A DNA stretch of 34,576 nucleotides from Pseudaestuariivita rosea (GTDB taxonomy: Bacteria; Pseudomonadota; Alphaproteobacteria; Rhodobacterales; Rhodobacteraceae): assembly GCF_017592335.1 (NCBI RefSeq), contig NZ_JACNMP010000012.1, positions 80,001-114,576 on the forward strand, in the 5' to 3' direction. The notes under the pieces are model-generated. The model made no database searches. It saw only the letters and a list, made by a program, of their open reading frames with translations, and was not told the DNA's origin. Both the position numbers and the translations under genes were made by a program. Positions 1-8,297 of the stretch are shown piece by piece (position 1 is the first letter of the stretch; each line of letters begins with the position of its first letter).

Positions 1-1467
1 CTCATTCATCGGGATCGACCGGCCATTGGGCTGCACCAGCCGCACATGCCGCCGCCGCATCTGACGCGGTTCGGCCACGCCGACCGAATGCGCGATCATC
101 TCGACTTCGCTGATGATGCTTTGGGCGTAACGGGCGACCTTTACATACTTATCTTCGACCACCAGCCCTTTTTGAAAGCGCGGGTCATGGGTGGTGATGC
201 CGGTGGGGCAGGTGTTCTTGTTGCACTTCAGCGCCTGAATACAACCCAGCGCGAACATGAACCCACGGGCCGAGGTCACAAAATCCGCGCCCGCCGCCAG
301 AGCCCAGGCGACATCACCGGGATTGACCAGCTTGCCGCTGGCGACCAGCCTGATCCGATCTTTCAGCCCCGCCGCATCGCGCAGGTTTGTCACCATCGGC
401 AGGGCCTCGCGGATGGGCATGCCCACCAGATCCATCAGCGGCATGGGCGAGGCCCCCGTGCCGCCCTCGCCCCCATCAATCGTGATAAAGTCAGGCGCGC
501 TGTCCGCCCCGCGGTCATTGATCAGCTCAAACAGCTCTTCAAACGGTTCAGCCGCGCCAGCGACGGTTTTAATGCCGACAGGTTTGCCGGTGACCTCTTT
601 CACGTGCGCAATGAAATCCAGCAGGTCGCCGAAATCATCGACTTCGGCATGGCGATTGGGCGACAGACTGTCGGCGCCGGGGATGATACCGCGAATTTCG
701 GCAATCTCGGGCGTGATCTTGGCGGCGGGCAGGATGCCGCCCTTACCGGGTTTCGCCCCCTGGGCCAGCTTGATTTCGAACATCCTGACCTGATCATGTA
801 CCGCGATCTGGCGCAGCTTGTCATCGGACAACGTGCCATCGGCGTTCCGCACACCGTATTTCGCCGTGCCAATCTGAAAAACGATGTCGGCGCCGCCTTC
901 CAAGTGAAAGGGTGACAAGCCGCCCTCGCCCGTGTTCATCCAGATGCCCGTCTCTTTCGCGCCGCGGCTCAGCGCCAGAACGGCAGGCCGGGAAATAGCA
1001 CCATAACTCATCCCCGAGATATGAAAGATCGACGTCGCCACATAAGGCACCCGCGCATCGGGTCCGATCACCATCGGCTCGGTCGAGGCGAACTGATCGT
1101 CCAGCGGCGGAAAGGCGGCATTCACAAATAAAGGCGTGCCCACCGCATCGATGTTCCGGGTCGACCCAAAGGCAATTGTGTTGCCTGCCCCTTCGCCTGC
1201 ACGCTTGACCCATTCGCGTTGCGCGCGGTTGAACGGCAATTCCTCACGATCCATCGCAAAGAAATACTGACGGAAAAATTCACCCAGTTTCGAAAACAGC
1301 TCGCGGAAGCGGCCGATCACCGGATAATTGCGGCGAATGGCGTCGTGGGTCTGCGTCCGGTCGATGATGAATAAGACCGCGGCGACCGCAAAAAAGACGC
1401 CGATGATAAAGACAAACCCAAGTGCCAGCGCCTGCAGGGCATAGCCTGCGAATTCCATGAAAAACAT
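1..1467 (-). CDS. FMN-binding glutamate synthase family protein (partial, 3' end beyond window)
   Basis: 489 codons are visible, and the frame stays open to base 1, so the C-terminus lies outside the window. An N-terminal membrane segment (about residues 8-34, hydrophobic) precedes a GltB-type FMN-binding TIM barrel. The family signatures are a glycine-rich stretch (GEGGLSPFH), an FITIDGGEGGTGASP motif that binds FMN phosphate, and a cysteine cluster CIQALKCNKNTC (C409, C415, C420), the 3Fe-4S ligand pattern of glutamate synthase large subunits. It has no room for the glutaminase domain of true GltB, so it belongs to the short membrane-anchored class whose substrate is not settled. The start at 1467 is preferred over the ATG at 1458 because a GAGGGG ribosome site lies 4-5 nt upstream of it. 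The gene is transcribed away from the fasciclin gene, with about 240 nt of shared upstream region. Confidence 0.88.
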   Translation of the reverse strand, partial: MFFMEFAGYALQALALGFVFIIGVFFAVAAVLFIIDRTQTHDAIRRNYPVIGRFRELFSKLGEFFRQYFFAMDREELPFNRAQREWVKRAGEGAGNTIAFGSTRNIDAVGTPLFVNAAFPPLDDQFASTEPMVIGPDARVPYVATSIFHISGMSYGAISRPAVLALSRGAKETGIWMNTGEGGLSPFHLEGGADIVFQIGTAKYGVRNADGTLSDDKLRQIAVHDQVRMFEIKLAQGAKPGKGGILPAAKITPEIAEIRGIIPGADSLSPNRHAEVDDFGDLLDFIAHVKEVTGKPVGIKTVAGAAEPFEELFELINDRGADSAPDFITIDGGEGGTGASPMPLMDLVGMPIREALPMVTNLRDAAGLKDRIRLVASGKLVNPGDVAWALAAGADFVTSARGFMFALGCIQALKCNKNTCPTGITTHDPRFQKGLVVEDKYVKVARYAQSIISEVEMIAHSVGVAEPRQMRRRHVRLVQPNGRSIPMNE

Positions 1468-1707
1468 ACTGCCCCTCGTGATTGATCGACCCCTGCCGCA
1501 CCTTAGAAACGGATCGCGGATTTTCACAGCAGATAAACTGCAGTGACATATTTGTGATTGGAAAGGCGAAATTGCCATGGCTTAGGCAGCCTGGCCCTTT
1601 CGTCAAGCACACTCGGCGGGAATCCCCGCAGAACCAAACATGATCTCACCCCGTATGAGTTTTGATGCCAACAAGGCATTCGCTCAGTAAAAAAGGGAGA
1701 CATCAAT

Positions 1708-2184
1708 ATGTTTCGCAAAACACTTATTGGCCTGACAGCCGCCGCCGCACTGGCAACATCAGCCTTCGCTATGGGGGAAAAAGATATCGTAGACACAGCC
1801 GCCGACGCTGGCAGCTTTTCAACCCTGCTGGCCGCTGCAGAAGCCGCTGGTCTGGTTGAAACACTGAAGGGCGAAGGCCCATTCACCGTGTTTGCCCCAA
1901 CCGATGAAGCCTTTGCAGCGCTGCCCGAGGGCACTGTCGAAAGCCTGCTGCAGCCTGAAAACCAGGAACAGCTGGCCGCGATCCTGACATACCACGTTGT
2001 GCCAGGCCGTGTAATGTCGACCGATCTGTCGAACAACATGGAAGCCACGACCGTTCAGGGCAGCGACGTGACCATCATGACCGAAGGCGGCGTGACGGTC
2101 GAACAAGCCAATGTCGTGACGGCCGATATTGAGGCATCAAACGGTGTGATCCACGTCATCGATGCTGTGATCCTGCCACAATAA
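1708..2184 (+). CDS. Secreted fasciclin (FAS1) domain protein
   Basis: 158 aa. Residues 1-21 form a Sec signal peptide (basic MFRK, hydrophobic core, cleavage after ATSAFA). The rest is one complete FAS1 domain: the H1 box is [14 protein letters not shown], the central YHVV motif is present, and the end is [13 protein letters not shown], the typical FAS1 H2 box. FAS1 domains are extracellular adhesion or matrix folds; a single small FAS1 domain in bacteria has no enzymatic role that can be read from sequence. GGGAG lies 8 nt before the ATG. A paralogue follows at 2258, separated by a strong hairpin, so the two can be expressed independently. The protein is predicted to be periplasmic or exported. 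Confidence 0.93.
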   Translation: MFRKTLIGLTAAAALATSAFAMGEKDIVDTAADAGSFSTLLAAAEAAGLVETLKGEGPFTVFAPTDEAFAALPEGTVESLLQPENQEQLAAILTYHVVPGRVMSTDLSNNMEATTVQGSDVTIMTEGGVTVEQANVVTADIEASNGVIHVIDAVILPQ

Positions 2185-2202
2185 GTCGGGAACAAATCGA
2201 CG

Positions 2203-2234
2203 ATAGGCGCGTTACCACAACGCGCCTATTTTAT
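2203..2234 (+). terminator. Intrinsic terminator after first fasciclin gene
   Basis: A perfect 11-bp inverted repeat (ATAGGCGCGTT / AACGCGCCTAT) with a 5-nt ACCAC loop is followed by TTTTATT. It lies 19 nt after the stop codon of the first FAS1 gene and before the ribosome site of the second, so it should end or attenuate read-through into the paralogue. Confidence 0.8.
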
Positions 2235-2257
2235 TAATTGGGAATGAGGGGAAACTC

Positions 2258-2752
2258 ATGAAAAGACGTACAACACTGAAATCCATCGCGGCCGTTGCAG
2301 CACTGACCATCGTGACAGCCTGCGCACCTGCGTCACGCGATTCAAACGACATCGTCGACATTGCGGCGGGCGATGATCGCTTCTCGACTCTGGTCGCCGC
2401 CGTACAGGCCGCCGATCTGGTCGATACACTGAAAAGCGATGGTCCATTCACCGTCTTCGCACCCACAAACGAAGCTTTCGCCGCGCTGCCTCCGGGCACG
2501 TTGGAATCACTGCTTGAACCTGAAAACAAAGATCAGTTGGTCGCTATCCTGACCTATCACGTGGCCCCGGGTGTCGCCAGTTCCAGCGACCTGGCAGGTC
2601 GCCGCACACGTGTGCTGACAGCCAATGGTCAGTTCGTACCCATCGACGGCCGTCACGGAGTCGTCGTTGACGGCGCAAACGTCATCATCCCGGACATCAT
2701 CGCCAGCAACGGCATCATTCACGCCATCGATCAGGTGATTTTGCCGGATTAA
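2258..2752 (+). CDS. Fasciclin (FAS1) domain lipoprotein
   Basis: 164 aa. The N-terminus KRRTTLK plus a hydrophobic stretch ends in a lipobox, V-T-A-C, with the lipidated cysteine at residue 22. A single FAS1 domain follows: [14 protein letters not shown] (H1), a YHVAPG motif, and a terminal [14 protein letters not shown] (H2). It is clearly a paralogue of the upstream secreted protein, sharing most of the H1/H2 boxes and the PENxxQLxAILTYHV segment, but it is membrane anchored. The pair therefore gives one soluble and one tethered version of the same fold. GGGGAAAC precedes the ATG. A role in surface adhesion or the envelope is inferred from the family only. Confidence 0.92.
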   Translation: MKRRTTLKSIAAVAALTIVTACAPASRDSNDIVDIAAGDDRFSTLVAAVQAADLVDTLKSDGPFTVFAPTNEAFAALPPGTLESLLEPENKDQLVAILTYHVAPGVASSSDLAGRRTRVLTANGQFVPIDGRHGVVVDGANVIIPDIIASNGIIHAIDQVILPD

Positions 2753-2783
2753 TGCGTGACCTTGTAATATAACTCGAAATGAA

Positions 2784-2817
2784 AAAGGCCCCTGCAACAG
2801 GGGCCTTTCGCGTTTTT
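2784..2817 (+). terminator. Intrinsic terminator after FAS1 lipoprotein gene
   Basis: AAAGGCCCCTG and CAGGGGCCTTT form an 11-bp perfect stem with a 3-nt CAA loop, followed after CGCG by a T-run (GTTTTT). It lies 31 nt after the stop codon. The stem has A/T tails on both sides and could also act on the other strand. Confidence 0.85.
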
Positions 2818-2852
2818 AATGAGCTGTTGGAATATAAAGATCATAGGGCAGC

Positions 2853-2930
2853 GCCGGCTCGAGGGTGGCGCAAACGCGCCGCCCTGGGGGGCGGGTCGGC
2901 GCGGCCCGGTGGTTCCCACCGGGCGGCTTC
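2853..2930. repeat. Dispersed palindrome-rich intergenic repeat, copy A
   Basis: This GC-rich 78-bp element lies between the fasciclin terminator and the clpB stop. It begins GCCGGCTCGAGGGTGGCGCA and ends in the near-perfect palindrome CCCGGTGGTTCCCACCGGG. The same modules occur in inverted orientation at 11841-11945 (copy B), which has about 30-45 extra bp in the middle. Presence of both copies between genes suggests a REP-like or MITE-like family. Confidence 0.75.
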
Positions 2931-2968
2931 GCTTCTGCAAGGTAGTGTTATAGGTTCAGATCGATACC

Positions 2969-5584
2969 TTAGTGAATAACAGCGTCGCCCGGCGCAGGCC
3001 TATTGGATGTGGCCAGCCGATCGCCCACGATCAGCCCGTCCGCCCCCGCGGAAACGGTAACGGTATCACCATCAACGACATCCCCAGCCAGCAGCATCTC
3101 GGCCAGTTGGTCCTGCAGTGCCCGTTGGATCACGCGTTTCAGCGGGCGGGCGCCGAAGACGGGGTCATAGCCTTCGTCCGCCAGCCATTTATGCGCGCCC
3201 TCGTCCAATTCCAGCTCGATCTTGCGGGCGGCCAAGCGTTTGCGCAGGCGGGCCAGTTGGATATCGACAATACCGTCCATATCGGCGCGGGCCAGACGGT
3301 CGAAGATGATCGTCTCATCCAGACGGTTCAGGAACTCGGGCCGGAAATGCGCACGAACGGCGTCCATCACATCGCGCTTCGCGTCCGAACTATCAGCCCC
3401 GTCCGGCAGTTGGCTTAACGCCTGAGCGCCAAGGTTCGACGTCAGAACGATCAGCGTCTGCTTGAAGTCCACCGTGCGGCCCTGACCATCGGTCAGCACA
3501 CCGTCATCCAGAACCTGCAACAGCACGTTGAACACATCCGGGTGGGCCTTTTCGACCTCGTCAAACAGGACAACCTGATAGGGCCTGCGCCGCACGGCCT
3601 CGGTCAGCACACCACCTTCGTCATAACCGACATATCCGGGGGGCGCCCCGATCAGACGGGCGACGGCGTGTTTTTCCATGAACTCGGACATATCAATGCG
3701 CACCATCGCGCTGTCGTCGTCGAACAGATACTCGGCTACAGCCTTGGTCAGCTCGGTCTTACCGACACCGGTCGGCCCTAGGAACAGAAAGCTGCCCAGG
3801 GGGCGATTTTCGTCGTTCAACCCCGCCCGCGCCCGGCGGACCGCATTTGCCACAGCCGTCACCGCCTGTTTCTGGCCGATCACCCGCTTGCCGATTTCGT
3901 CTTCCATCCGCAGCAGCTTTTCACGCTCGCCCTCCAGCATCTTGCTGGTGGGGATACCTGTCCAGCGTTCAACCACACTGGCGATCTGTTCAGGGCGCAC
4001 GGCCTCTTCGACCATCACGTCGGTCTCGGAATTCTCGACCTCGACCAGTTTCTTTTCAAGGTCCGGAATAACGCCATAAGACAGCTTACCGGCCGTTTCC
4101 AATTTGCCTTCACGCTTGGCGATGTCCAGCTCGGCGCGGGCGCGATCAAGCTGTTCTTTCAACGCGCGGGCGCCTTCCAGCTTGTCCCGTTCCGACTGCC
4201 ACTGCGCCGTCATTTCAGCTGATTTCTGTTGCAAGTCCGACAGCTCTTTTTCCAGCGTCTCAAGCCGGTCCGCACTGGCGGCGTCATCTTCCAGACGCAG
4301 TGCTTCAGCCTCAATCTGCTTTTGCAGGATTTCCCGGTCCAGCGCATCCAGTTCTTCAGGCTTGCTGTCAACCTCCATCCGCAGACGGCTGGCGGCTTCG
4401 TCCACCAGATCAATCGCCTTATCGGGCAGGAAACGATCGGTGATATAGCGATGGCTGAGCGTCGCAGCGGCCACCAACGCCGAGTCACTGATCCGCACGC
4501 CATGGTGCAATTCGTACTTTTCCTTGATTCCACGTAGGATGGACACGGTATCCTCAACCGTTGGTTCGGCCACCATCACCGGCTGGAATCGCCGCGCAAG
4601 GGCTGCGTCTTTTTCCACGTGCTTGCGGTATTCATCCAAGGTGGTCGCGCCCACACAGTGCAGTTCACCCCGCGCCAAAGCGGGTTTCAGCAGGTTCGAG
4701 GCATCCATCGCCCCATCCGCCTTACCGGCCCCGACCAACGTGTGCATTTCGTCGATAAACAAAATGATCTCACCCGCAGCCGAGATCACTTCGGACAGGA
4801 TCGCTTTCAGGCGTTCTTCAAACTCACCCCGGTACTTCGCACCAGCGATCAGCGCACCCATGTCCAGCGCCATCAGCTTTTTATTCCGCAGCGATTCCGG
4901 CACATCACCATTAATGATCCGCAGCGCCAAACCTTCGGCAATCGCGGTTTTCCCCACGCCGGGTTCGCCGATCAGAACCGGGTTGTTCTTGGTGCGACGG
5001 CTAAGAACCTGCATCGTGCGGCGGATCTCCTCATCCCGGCCGATGATCGGATCGATTTTGCCCTCCTCGGCGGCCTCGGTCAGGTCACGCGCGTATTTCT
5101 TCAGCGCATCATAGCCTTCCTCGGCGCTTGCCGTATCAGCAGTACGACCCTTGCGGATGTCGTTGATCGCAGCATTCAGCGCCTGGGCATTCACAGCACC
5201 TGCGTCCAAAGCATCCTTTGCCTTGGATTTCACCATGCTCAGCGCCATCAGAATGCGTTCCACTGGAACAAAACTGTCGCCGGCTTTTTTGGCAACCTTC
5301 TCGGCCTCGTCCAGAACCTTGGCGGTGGTGTTGTCCAGATAAACCTGCCCCGCATCGCCGCTGACCTTGGGCTGTTTCGCCAGCGCGGCCTCGACCGCCT
5401 CGACCACACGGGTTGGCGCGCCGCCTGCGCGTTTGATCAGGTTGCTGGCCAGCCCCTGATCGTCATCCATCAAGGCTTTCAACAGGTGTTCGGGCGCCAG
5501 CCTTTGGTGACTTTCCCGCATTGCGATCGTTTGTGCGGCCTGAATAAAACCGCGTGACCGTTCGGTGAACTTCTCTAAGTTCAT
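2969..5584 (-). CDS. clpB: ATP-dependent disaggregase ClpB
   Basis: 871 aa, the usual length. ClpB is the cytosolic Hsp100 disaggregase that rescues aggregated proteins together with DnaK/DnaJ/GrpE. Domains in order: N-terminal Clp repeat domain (1-145), first AAA+ module with Walker A GEPGVGKT at 206-213 and Walker B ILFIDE near 274-279, the coiled-coil M-domain (about 405-520, rich in Glu/Lys/Leu heptads, which distinguishes ClpB from ClpA/ClpC), and the second AAA+ module with Walker A GPTGVGKT at 603-610 and the conserved [13 protein letters not shown] loop. The start at 5584 is backed by GGAGAG 6-7 nt upstream. The gene is divergent from pyrF and has a heat-shock-like promoter in the shared region. 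The end runs into a repeat-containing spacer. Confidence 0.98.
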   Translation of the reverse strand: MNLEKFTERSRGFIQAAQTIAMRESHQRLAPEHLLKALMDDDQGLASNLIKRAGGAPTRVVEAVEAALAKQPKVSGDAGQVYLDNTTAKVLDEAEKVAKKAGDSFVPVERILMALSMVKSKAKDALDAGAVNAQALNAAINDIRKGRTADTASAEEGYDALKKYARDLTEAAEEGKIDPIIGRDEEIRRTMQVLSRRTKNNPVLIGEPGVGKTAIAEGLALRIINGDVPESLRNKKLMALDMGALIAGAKYRGEFEERLKAILSEVISAAGEIILFIDEMHTLVGAGKADGAMDASNLLKPALARGELHCVGATTLDEYRKHVEKDAALARRFQPVMVAEPTVEDTVSILRGIKEKYELHHGVRISDSALVAAATLSHRYITDRFLPDKAIDLVDEAASRLRMEVDSKPEELDALDREILQKQIEAEALRLEDDAASADRLETLEKELSDLQQKSAEMTAQWQSERDKLEGARALKEQLDRARAELDIAKREGKLETAGKLSYGVIPDLEKKLVEVENSETDVMVEEAVRPEQIASVVERWTGIPTSKMLEGEREKLLRMEDEIGKRVIGQKQAVTAVANAVRRARAGLNDENRPLGSFLFLGPTGVGKTELTKAVAEYLFDDDSAMVRIDMSEFMEKHAVARLIGAPPGYVGYDEGGVLTEAVRRRPYQVVLFDEVEKAHPDVFNVLLQVLDDGVLTDGQGRTVDFKQTLIVLTSNLGAQALSQLPDGADSSDAKRDVMDAVRAHFRPEFLNRLDETIIFDRLARADMDGIVDIQLARLRKRLAARKIELELDEGAHKWLADEGYDPVFGARPLKRVIQRALQDQLAEMLLAGDVVDGDTVTVSAGADGLIVGDRLATSNRPAPGDAVIH

Positions 5585-5661
5585 CGTATCTCTCCTTCCG
5601 TTAAGCGCCCGTTTTGATCAATGCCTGCTTTGCAGCACATCTGGTTTGGGCCTTACGGGTC

Positions 5662-5690
5662 AGATGGATATGCCATTTGCCAAATTCAAG
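5662..5690 (-). promoter_or_regulatory. Candidate heat-shock (RpoH) promoter of clpB
   Basis: Reading the minus strand, CTTGAAT (5690-5684) is followed after 14 nt by ATCCATCT (5669-5662). This matches the heat-shock sigma pattern CTTGAAA-N13-15-CCCCATNT at 6 of 7 and 6 of 8 positions. It would start transcription near 5655, giving a leader of about 70 nt before the clpB ATG. clpB is a standard RpoH target, which supports the assignment. Confidence 0.55.
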
Positions 5691-5734
5691 ATTTCCGGGC
5701 AAAGGGGGCGGGGATTTTTGGAAAGGGACAGGAT

Positions 5735-6424
5735 ATGAGCGATGACCGCCTAATCGTGGCGCTGGATGTGCCGGACGCCCTAAGCGGATTGCAGATGGCT
5801 GAACGGATCGGCGATGCGGTGTCGTTTTACAAGATCGGGCTGGGGATGCTGACGGGCGGCGGGCTGGCGCTGGCCAATGAGCTGAAACAGGATCACGGCA
5901 AACGCATCTTTCTGGATATGAAGCTGTTTGATATCGGCGCCACGGTAGAAGCCGCAGTGCGCGGGCTGGCGCAATTTGATCTGGATTTTCTGACGGTCCA
6001 CGGCGACCCGCATGTGGTCCGCGCCGCGCAAGAGGGCAAAGGCGGCAAGGACCTGAAAATCCTGGCGGTGACGATCCTGACGTCGCTCGACCGCGCGGAC
6101 CTGGACTCAAGCTGCCTGAAAGCGGGATCTGTGCAAGATCTGGTACTGGAACGCGCCGCCAAGGCGTTTGAAGCCGGGGCTGACGGTGTGATCGCTTCCC
6201 CGCAAGAGGCCGCCTTGATCCGCGCCCTGCCCGAAGCTGATGGTAAACTGATCGTCACGCCAGGTGTGCGGCCCGCGGGCGCGGCGCTGGGCGATCAAAA
6301 ACGTGTGGCGACACCAGCGCAGGCCATTACGGACGGGGCGGATCATATCGTTGTGGGGCGCCCCATATGGCAAGCGCCCGACCCGAAATCCGCCGCACAA
6401 CAGGTTCTTGCGGAACTGCCCTGA
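5735..6424 (+). CDS. pyrF: Orotidine-5'-phosphate decarboxylase
   Basis: 229 aa from the ATG at 5735, the usual length for a type 1 enzyme. PyrF converts OMP to UMP, the last step of de novo pyrimidine synthesis, as a cytosolic dimer. The catalytic K-x-x-D signature is in FLDMKLFDIGATV (Asp-Met-Lys-Leu-Phe-Asp). The N-terminal LIVALDVP strand and the C-terminal phosphate-binding GADHIVVGRPI are also clear. The reading frame is open back to 5621, but that part overlaps the clpB promoter and does not look like PyrF; GGGACAGG lies just before 5735. No operon partner is visible: it is followed by about 420 nt without a gene. Confidence 0.97.
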   Translation: MSDDRLIVALDVPDALSGLQMAERIGDAVSFYKIGLGMLTGGGLALANELKQDHGKRIFLDMKLFDIGATVEAAVRGLAQFDLDFLTVHGDPHVVRAAQEGKGGKDLKILAVTILTSLDRADLDSSCLKAGSVQDLVLERAAKAFEAGADGVIASPQEAALIRALPEADGKLIVTPGVRPAGAALGDQKRVATPAQAITDGADHIVVGRPIWQAPDPKSAAQQVLAELP

Positions 6425-6844
6425 CCAACGCCCTTTGCCCCGCATGGCCGGTCCGGCTACAGGGTTGTTGGGTCTGATGATTATAAGAAAGGTGGCGCCA
6501 CCGTCTTTGGGTTAGTTTTGCCAGAAAGGGGCGCTACTCCCCCGCTTTCAAGTCTCATGCATGATCTTTCAGGCGGCTTGCATGGCGGGTCGTAAATCCG
6601 CAACGCAAGTTCTGGAAAACCATTTCCTTAGTCCGACGTCGTGGGATGGGGTTTTATGTCTCAGATGCTAACATCTGGTTGGGGTTGAGTACGGTGGGAT
6701 TTGAGTATTTTTGCCAAGAAGAAGGGTTAGGGCCGTCTCGGAAACGCTCTGGAGAGCGTTTCAGGCCCGAACAGGCAGAGCCCAGTCACTCCATTCCTTC
6801 TTCTTGGATTAAATACTCCGGGGTGTGGGGCAGAGCCCCACTTG
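6425..6844. other. Gene-free spacer after pyrF with several palindromes
   Basis: No credible gene is found in these 420 nt; the short open frames here have no ribosome site or coding character. The spacer holds a 12-bp perfect palindrome GGTGGCGCCACC (6491-6502), a 6-bp hairpin CAGATG-CTAA-CATCTG (about 6662-6677), and the long inverted-repeat element at 6703-6819. The rest shows no recognisable signal. Confidence 0.6.
6703..6819. repeat. 117-bp inverted-repeat element
   Basis: The outer arms are GAGTATTTTTGCCAAGAAGAAGG on the left and the complement-matching CCTTCTTCTTGGATTAAATACTCC on the right, with 12 consecutive matching positions (CCAAGAAGAAGG) plus an inner AAATACTC match. Inside is a perfect 10-bp hairpin GAAACGCTCT-GG-AGAGCGTTTC (6741-6762). 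An arm of this type ending in CCAAGAAGAAGG is, from memory, common between genes in Rhodobacterales genomes. It may be a non-autonomous repeat or a bidirectional terminator between pyrF and the convergent small gene. Confidence 0.65.
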
Positions 6845-7078
6845 CTAAAGACCGCTTTTCAGGGTTCGTTTGCATTCGCGGGGCGGGCGACCTTCGTGGC
6901 TGTAAGCCGACACGCCGCATATGCTGCAGCGATATTCGTCAAAGCTGCCTTTCCCGCGCCCGACCGCTTGCCAGCGACAGCGCTTGCCGCGCAAAAGCTG
7001 TGTATTGGACCGGATTACAGCCCAATAGCGCCAGATCAAAAACGCGGTAATTGCACCAAGGATCAGAACAAGGGGCAT
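6845..7078 (-). CDS. Small Cys-containing membrane protein, function unknown
   Basis: 77 aa. Residues 1-22 form one hydrophobic membrane helix (MPLVLILGAITAFLIWRYWAV). The soluble tail is basic and contains C-x-W at about 34, CSIC near 52-55 and a last Cys near 69; the spaced cysteines with basic residues resemble a small zinc-ribbon-like tail. It starts 3 nt after the nfeD stop, so it is almost certainly cotranscribed with the SPFH and NfeD genes and may act with them in the membrane. I recognise no named family; the operon position and intact tail argue that it is real. Confidence 0.7.
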   Translation of the reverse strand: MPLVLILGAITAFLIWRYWAVIRSNTQLLRGKRCRWQAVGRGKGSFDEYRCSICGVSAYSHEGRPPRECKRTLKSGL

Positions 7079-7081
7079 TGG

Positions 7082-7366
7082 TCAGTCGTTGATATCTGTT
7101 TCCCAGATCTTGACCTGACCCTTTTTCAGCTTGAACGTCTTTTTCAGCAAAATCCAGGCGGCCAGTGACACCAGGGCAAAGATTACCAGCATCCATGGCA
7201 CGGTTCCACCGACCAGGGCTGGTCCGCCGATCGCCAAAAGCAGCGCTACAACAGCCGCCCCAATAGCGAAGCCCAGCAAAACAAATGCGGGGGCCACGAC
7301 CTCAAGAATTGCCATGATCAGCGCGGCCGAGGCCCAGACCCACCATTGGAAAAGATATTCTGTCAT
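7082..7366 (-). CDS. NfeD-family membrane protein
   Basis: 94 aa. It shows a hydrophobic N-terminal half with two or three membrane helices (SAALIMAILEVVAPAFVLLGFAIGAAVVALLLAI and a following helix) and a short basic tail that looks like a truncated NfeD OB-fold region. Short NfeD1b proteins are encoded next to stomatin-like SPFH proteins across bacteria and are thought to work with them in membrane microdomains or membrane proteolysis. Its ATG overlaps the stop of the SPFH gene by 4 nt (7363-7366), a sign of translational coupling, and the next gene begins 3 nt after it. Confidence 0.88.
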   Translation of the reverse strand: MTEYLFQWWVWASAALIMAILEVVAPAFVLLGFAIGAAVVALLLAIGGPALVGGTVPWMLVIFALVSLAAWILLKKTFKLKKGQVKIWETDIND

Positions 7367-8256
7367 GGCTTACCTTTTAGCATCTTAAAAGCGTCGCCAA
7401 AAGCCTCAATGGCATTGGCAGGTAGAACGATGGTCGACTTGCCGGTGCCATTGCCCAGCGCATTCAGTGCCTCGACCTGTTTCAGGGCCACCTGATACTG
7501 CGCGGCCTCAAGCCCGTTTTCCTGAATGGCGACGGCGACCACCTGCGTCGCATAGGCTTCGGCGTCAGCCTGAACGCGGCGGGCCTTGGCCGTCTGCTCG
7601 GCGGCGTAAAGTTCAGCGTCGGCGTTAAGTTCCACCGCGCGCTTTTTCCCCTCGGCCTCGGTCACCTGGGCACGGCGGGCACGTTCGGCGTTCAGCTGCT
7701 GAAGCATCGCTTCGCGCGTGGCCTGATCCAGGTTCACGTCCAGAAGTTCGGCGCGCGTCACCTCGACGCCCCATTCATCCACGGCATTTTCAATCGCCAC
7801 CTGAATGGATGCAATCAGTTGTGACCTGTTCGATTGCACTTCGTCCAGTTCCATCCGGCCAATTTCAGCACGCACGATACCGGCGACAGTCGTGGCAATG
7901 GCCGCATCAATATCGCGAATCCGGTAAACGGTCTTTTCGGGTTCGGTGATCCGGTAAAACACACTTGTTTCGACCTGTACCAACACGTTGTCGGCAGTGA
8001 TGGCATCCTGGCTCATCGTGGGCAACTGCCGTTCCAGAATGGAAATCTTATGCGCCACGCGGTCCAGAAACGGCACGATAAAGTTGATGCCAGGCCCAAG
8101 AACCGACCGCAGCCGCCCGAACCGTTCTACAACATATTTTTCCGACTGCGGCACGATGCGGACGCCCAGAAAAATACAGACGATGACAAAAATGGCGAAA
8201 AGTATCAGAACGATGTTTCCGCCTAGAAAATTCAAAATGGTATCTTCAATACTCAT
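7363..8256 (-). CDS. SPFH/Band 7 (stomatin-like, QmcA-type) protein
   Basis: 297 aa. It has one N-terminal membrane helix (about 13-33), then an SPFH domain with the family features VPQSEKYVVERFGRL, PFLDRVAHK and RAEIGRMELDEV, followed by a long Ala/Glu/Arg-rich coiled coil (about 180-255) that drives oligomerisation. Stomatin-like proteins form large membrane-associated rings and are linked to membrane quality control, with NfeD as the partner encoded next door. Length and domain order match the QmcA/YbbK class. GGAG lies about 9 nt before the ATG, within the loop of an inverted repeat. Confidence 0.95.
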   Translation of the reverse strand: MSIEDTILNFLGGNIVLILFAIFVIVCIFLGVRIVPQSEKYVVERFGRLRSVLGPGINFIVPFLDRVAHKISILERQLPTMSQDAITADNVLVQVETSVFYRITEPEKTVYRIRDIDAAIATTVAGIVRAEIGRMELDEVQSNRSQLIASIQVAIENAVDEWGVEVTRAELLDVNLDQATREAMLQQLNAERARRAQVTEAEGKKRAVELNADAELYAAEQTAKARRVQADAEAYATQVVAVAIQENGLEAAQYQVALKQVEALNALGNGTGKSTIVLPANAIEAFGDAFKMLKGKP

Positions 8257-8257
8257 T

Positions 8258-8284
8258 GGGTGCGATCTCCTTAACCTCGCACCC
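8258..8284 (-). promoter_or_regulatory. Inverted repeat placing the SPFH-gene Shine-Dalgarno in its loop
   Basis: On the minus strand GGGTGCGA and TCGCACCC pair perfectly (8 bp) around an 11-nt loop that contains AAGGAGA, the ribosome site of the gene at 8256. The structure lies 1 nt before the start codon and might modulate initiation. It may also simply be part of the 3' flank of the preceding dadA gene. Confidence 0.45.
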
Positions 8285-8297
8285 TATATATGGGGCA

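Noticed and set aside
46-915. Plus-strand ORF of 289 codons
   Set aside because: It is antisense to the glutamate-synthase-like gene, which has clear FMN and Fe-S motifs on the minus strand; the plus-strand protein is His/Arg/Gln-rich as expected of a shadow frame.
2749-2979. Short ORFs in the spacer between fasciclin and clpB
   Set aside because: They read through a terminator and the palindromic repeat; the protein similarity to the ORF at 11852 only reflects the shared DNA repeat.
4619-5557. Plus-strand ORF of 312 codons
   Set aside because: It lies antisense within clpB and has no ribosome site or known motif.
6646-7168. Two overlapping plus-strand ORFs in the pyrF spacer
   Set aside because: They run through the inverted-repeat element and antisense to the small membrane protein and nfeD; no ribosome site.
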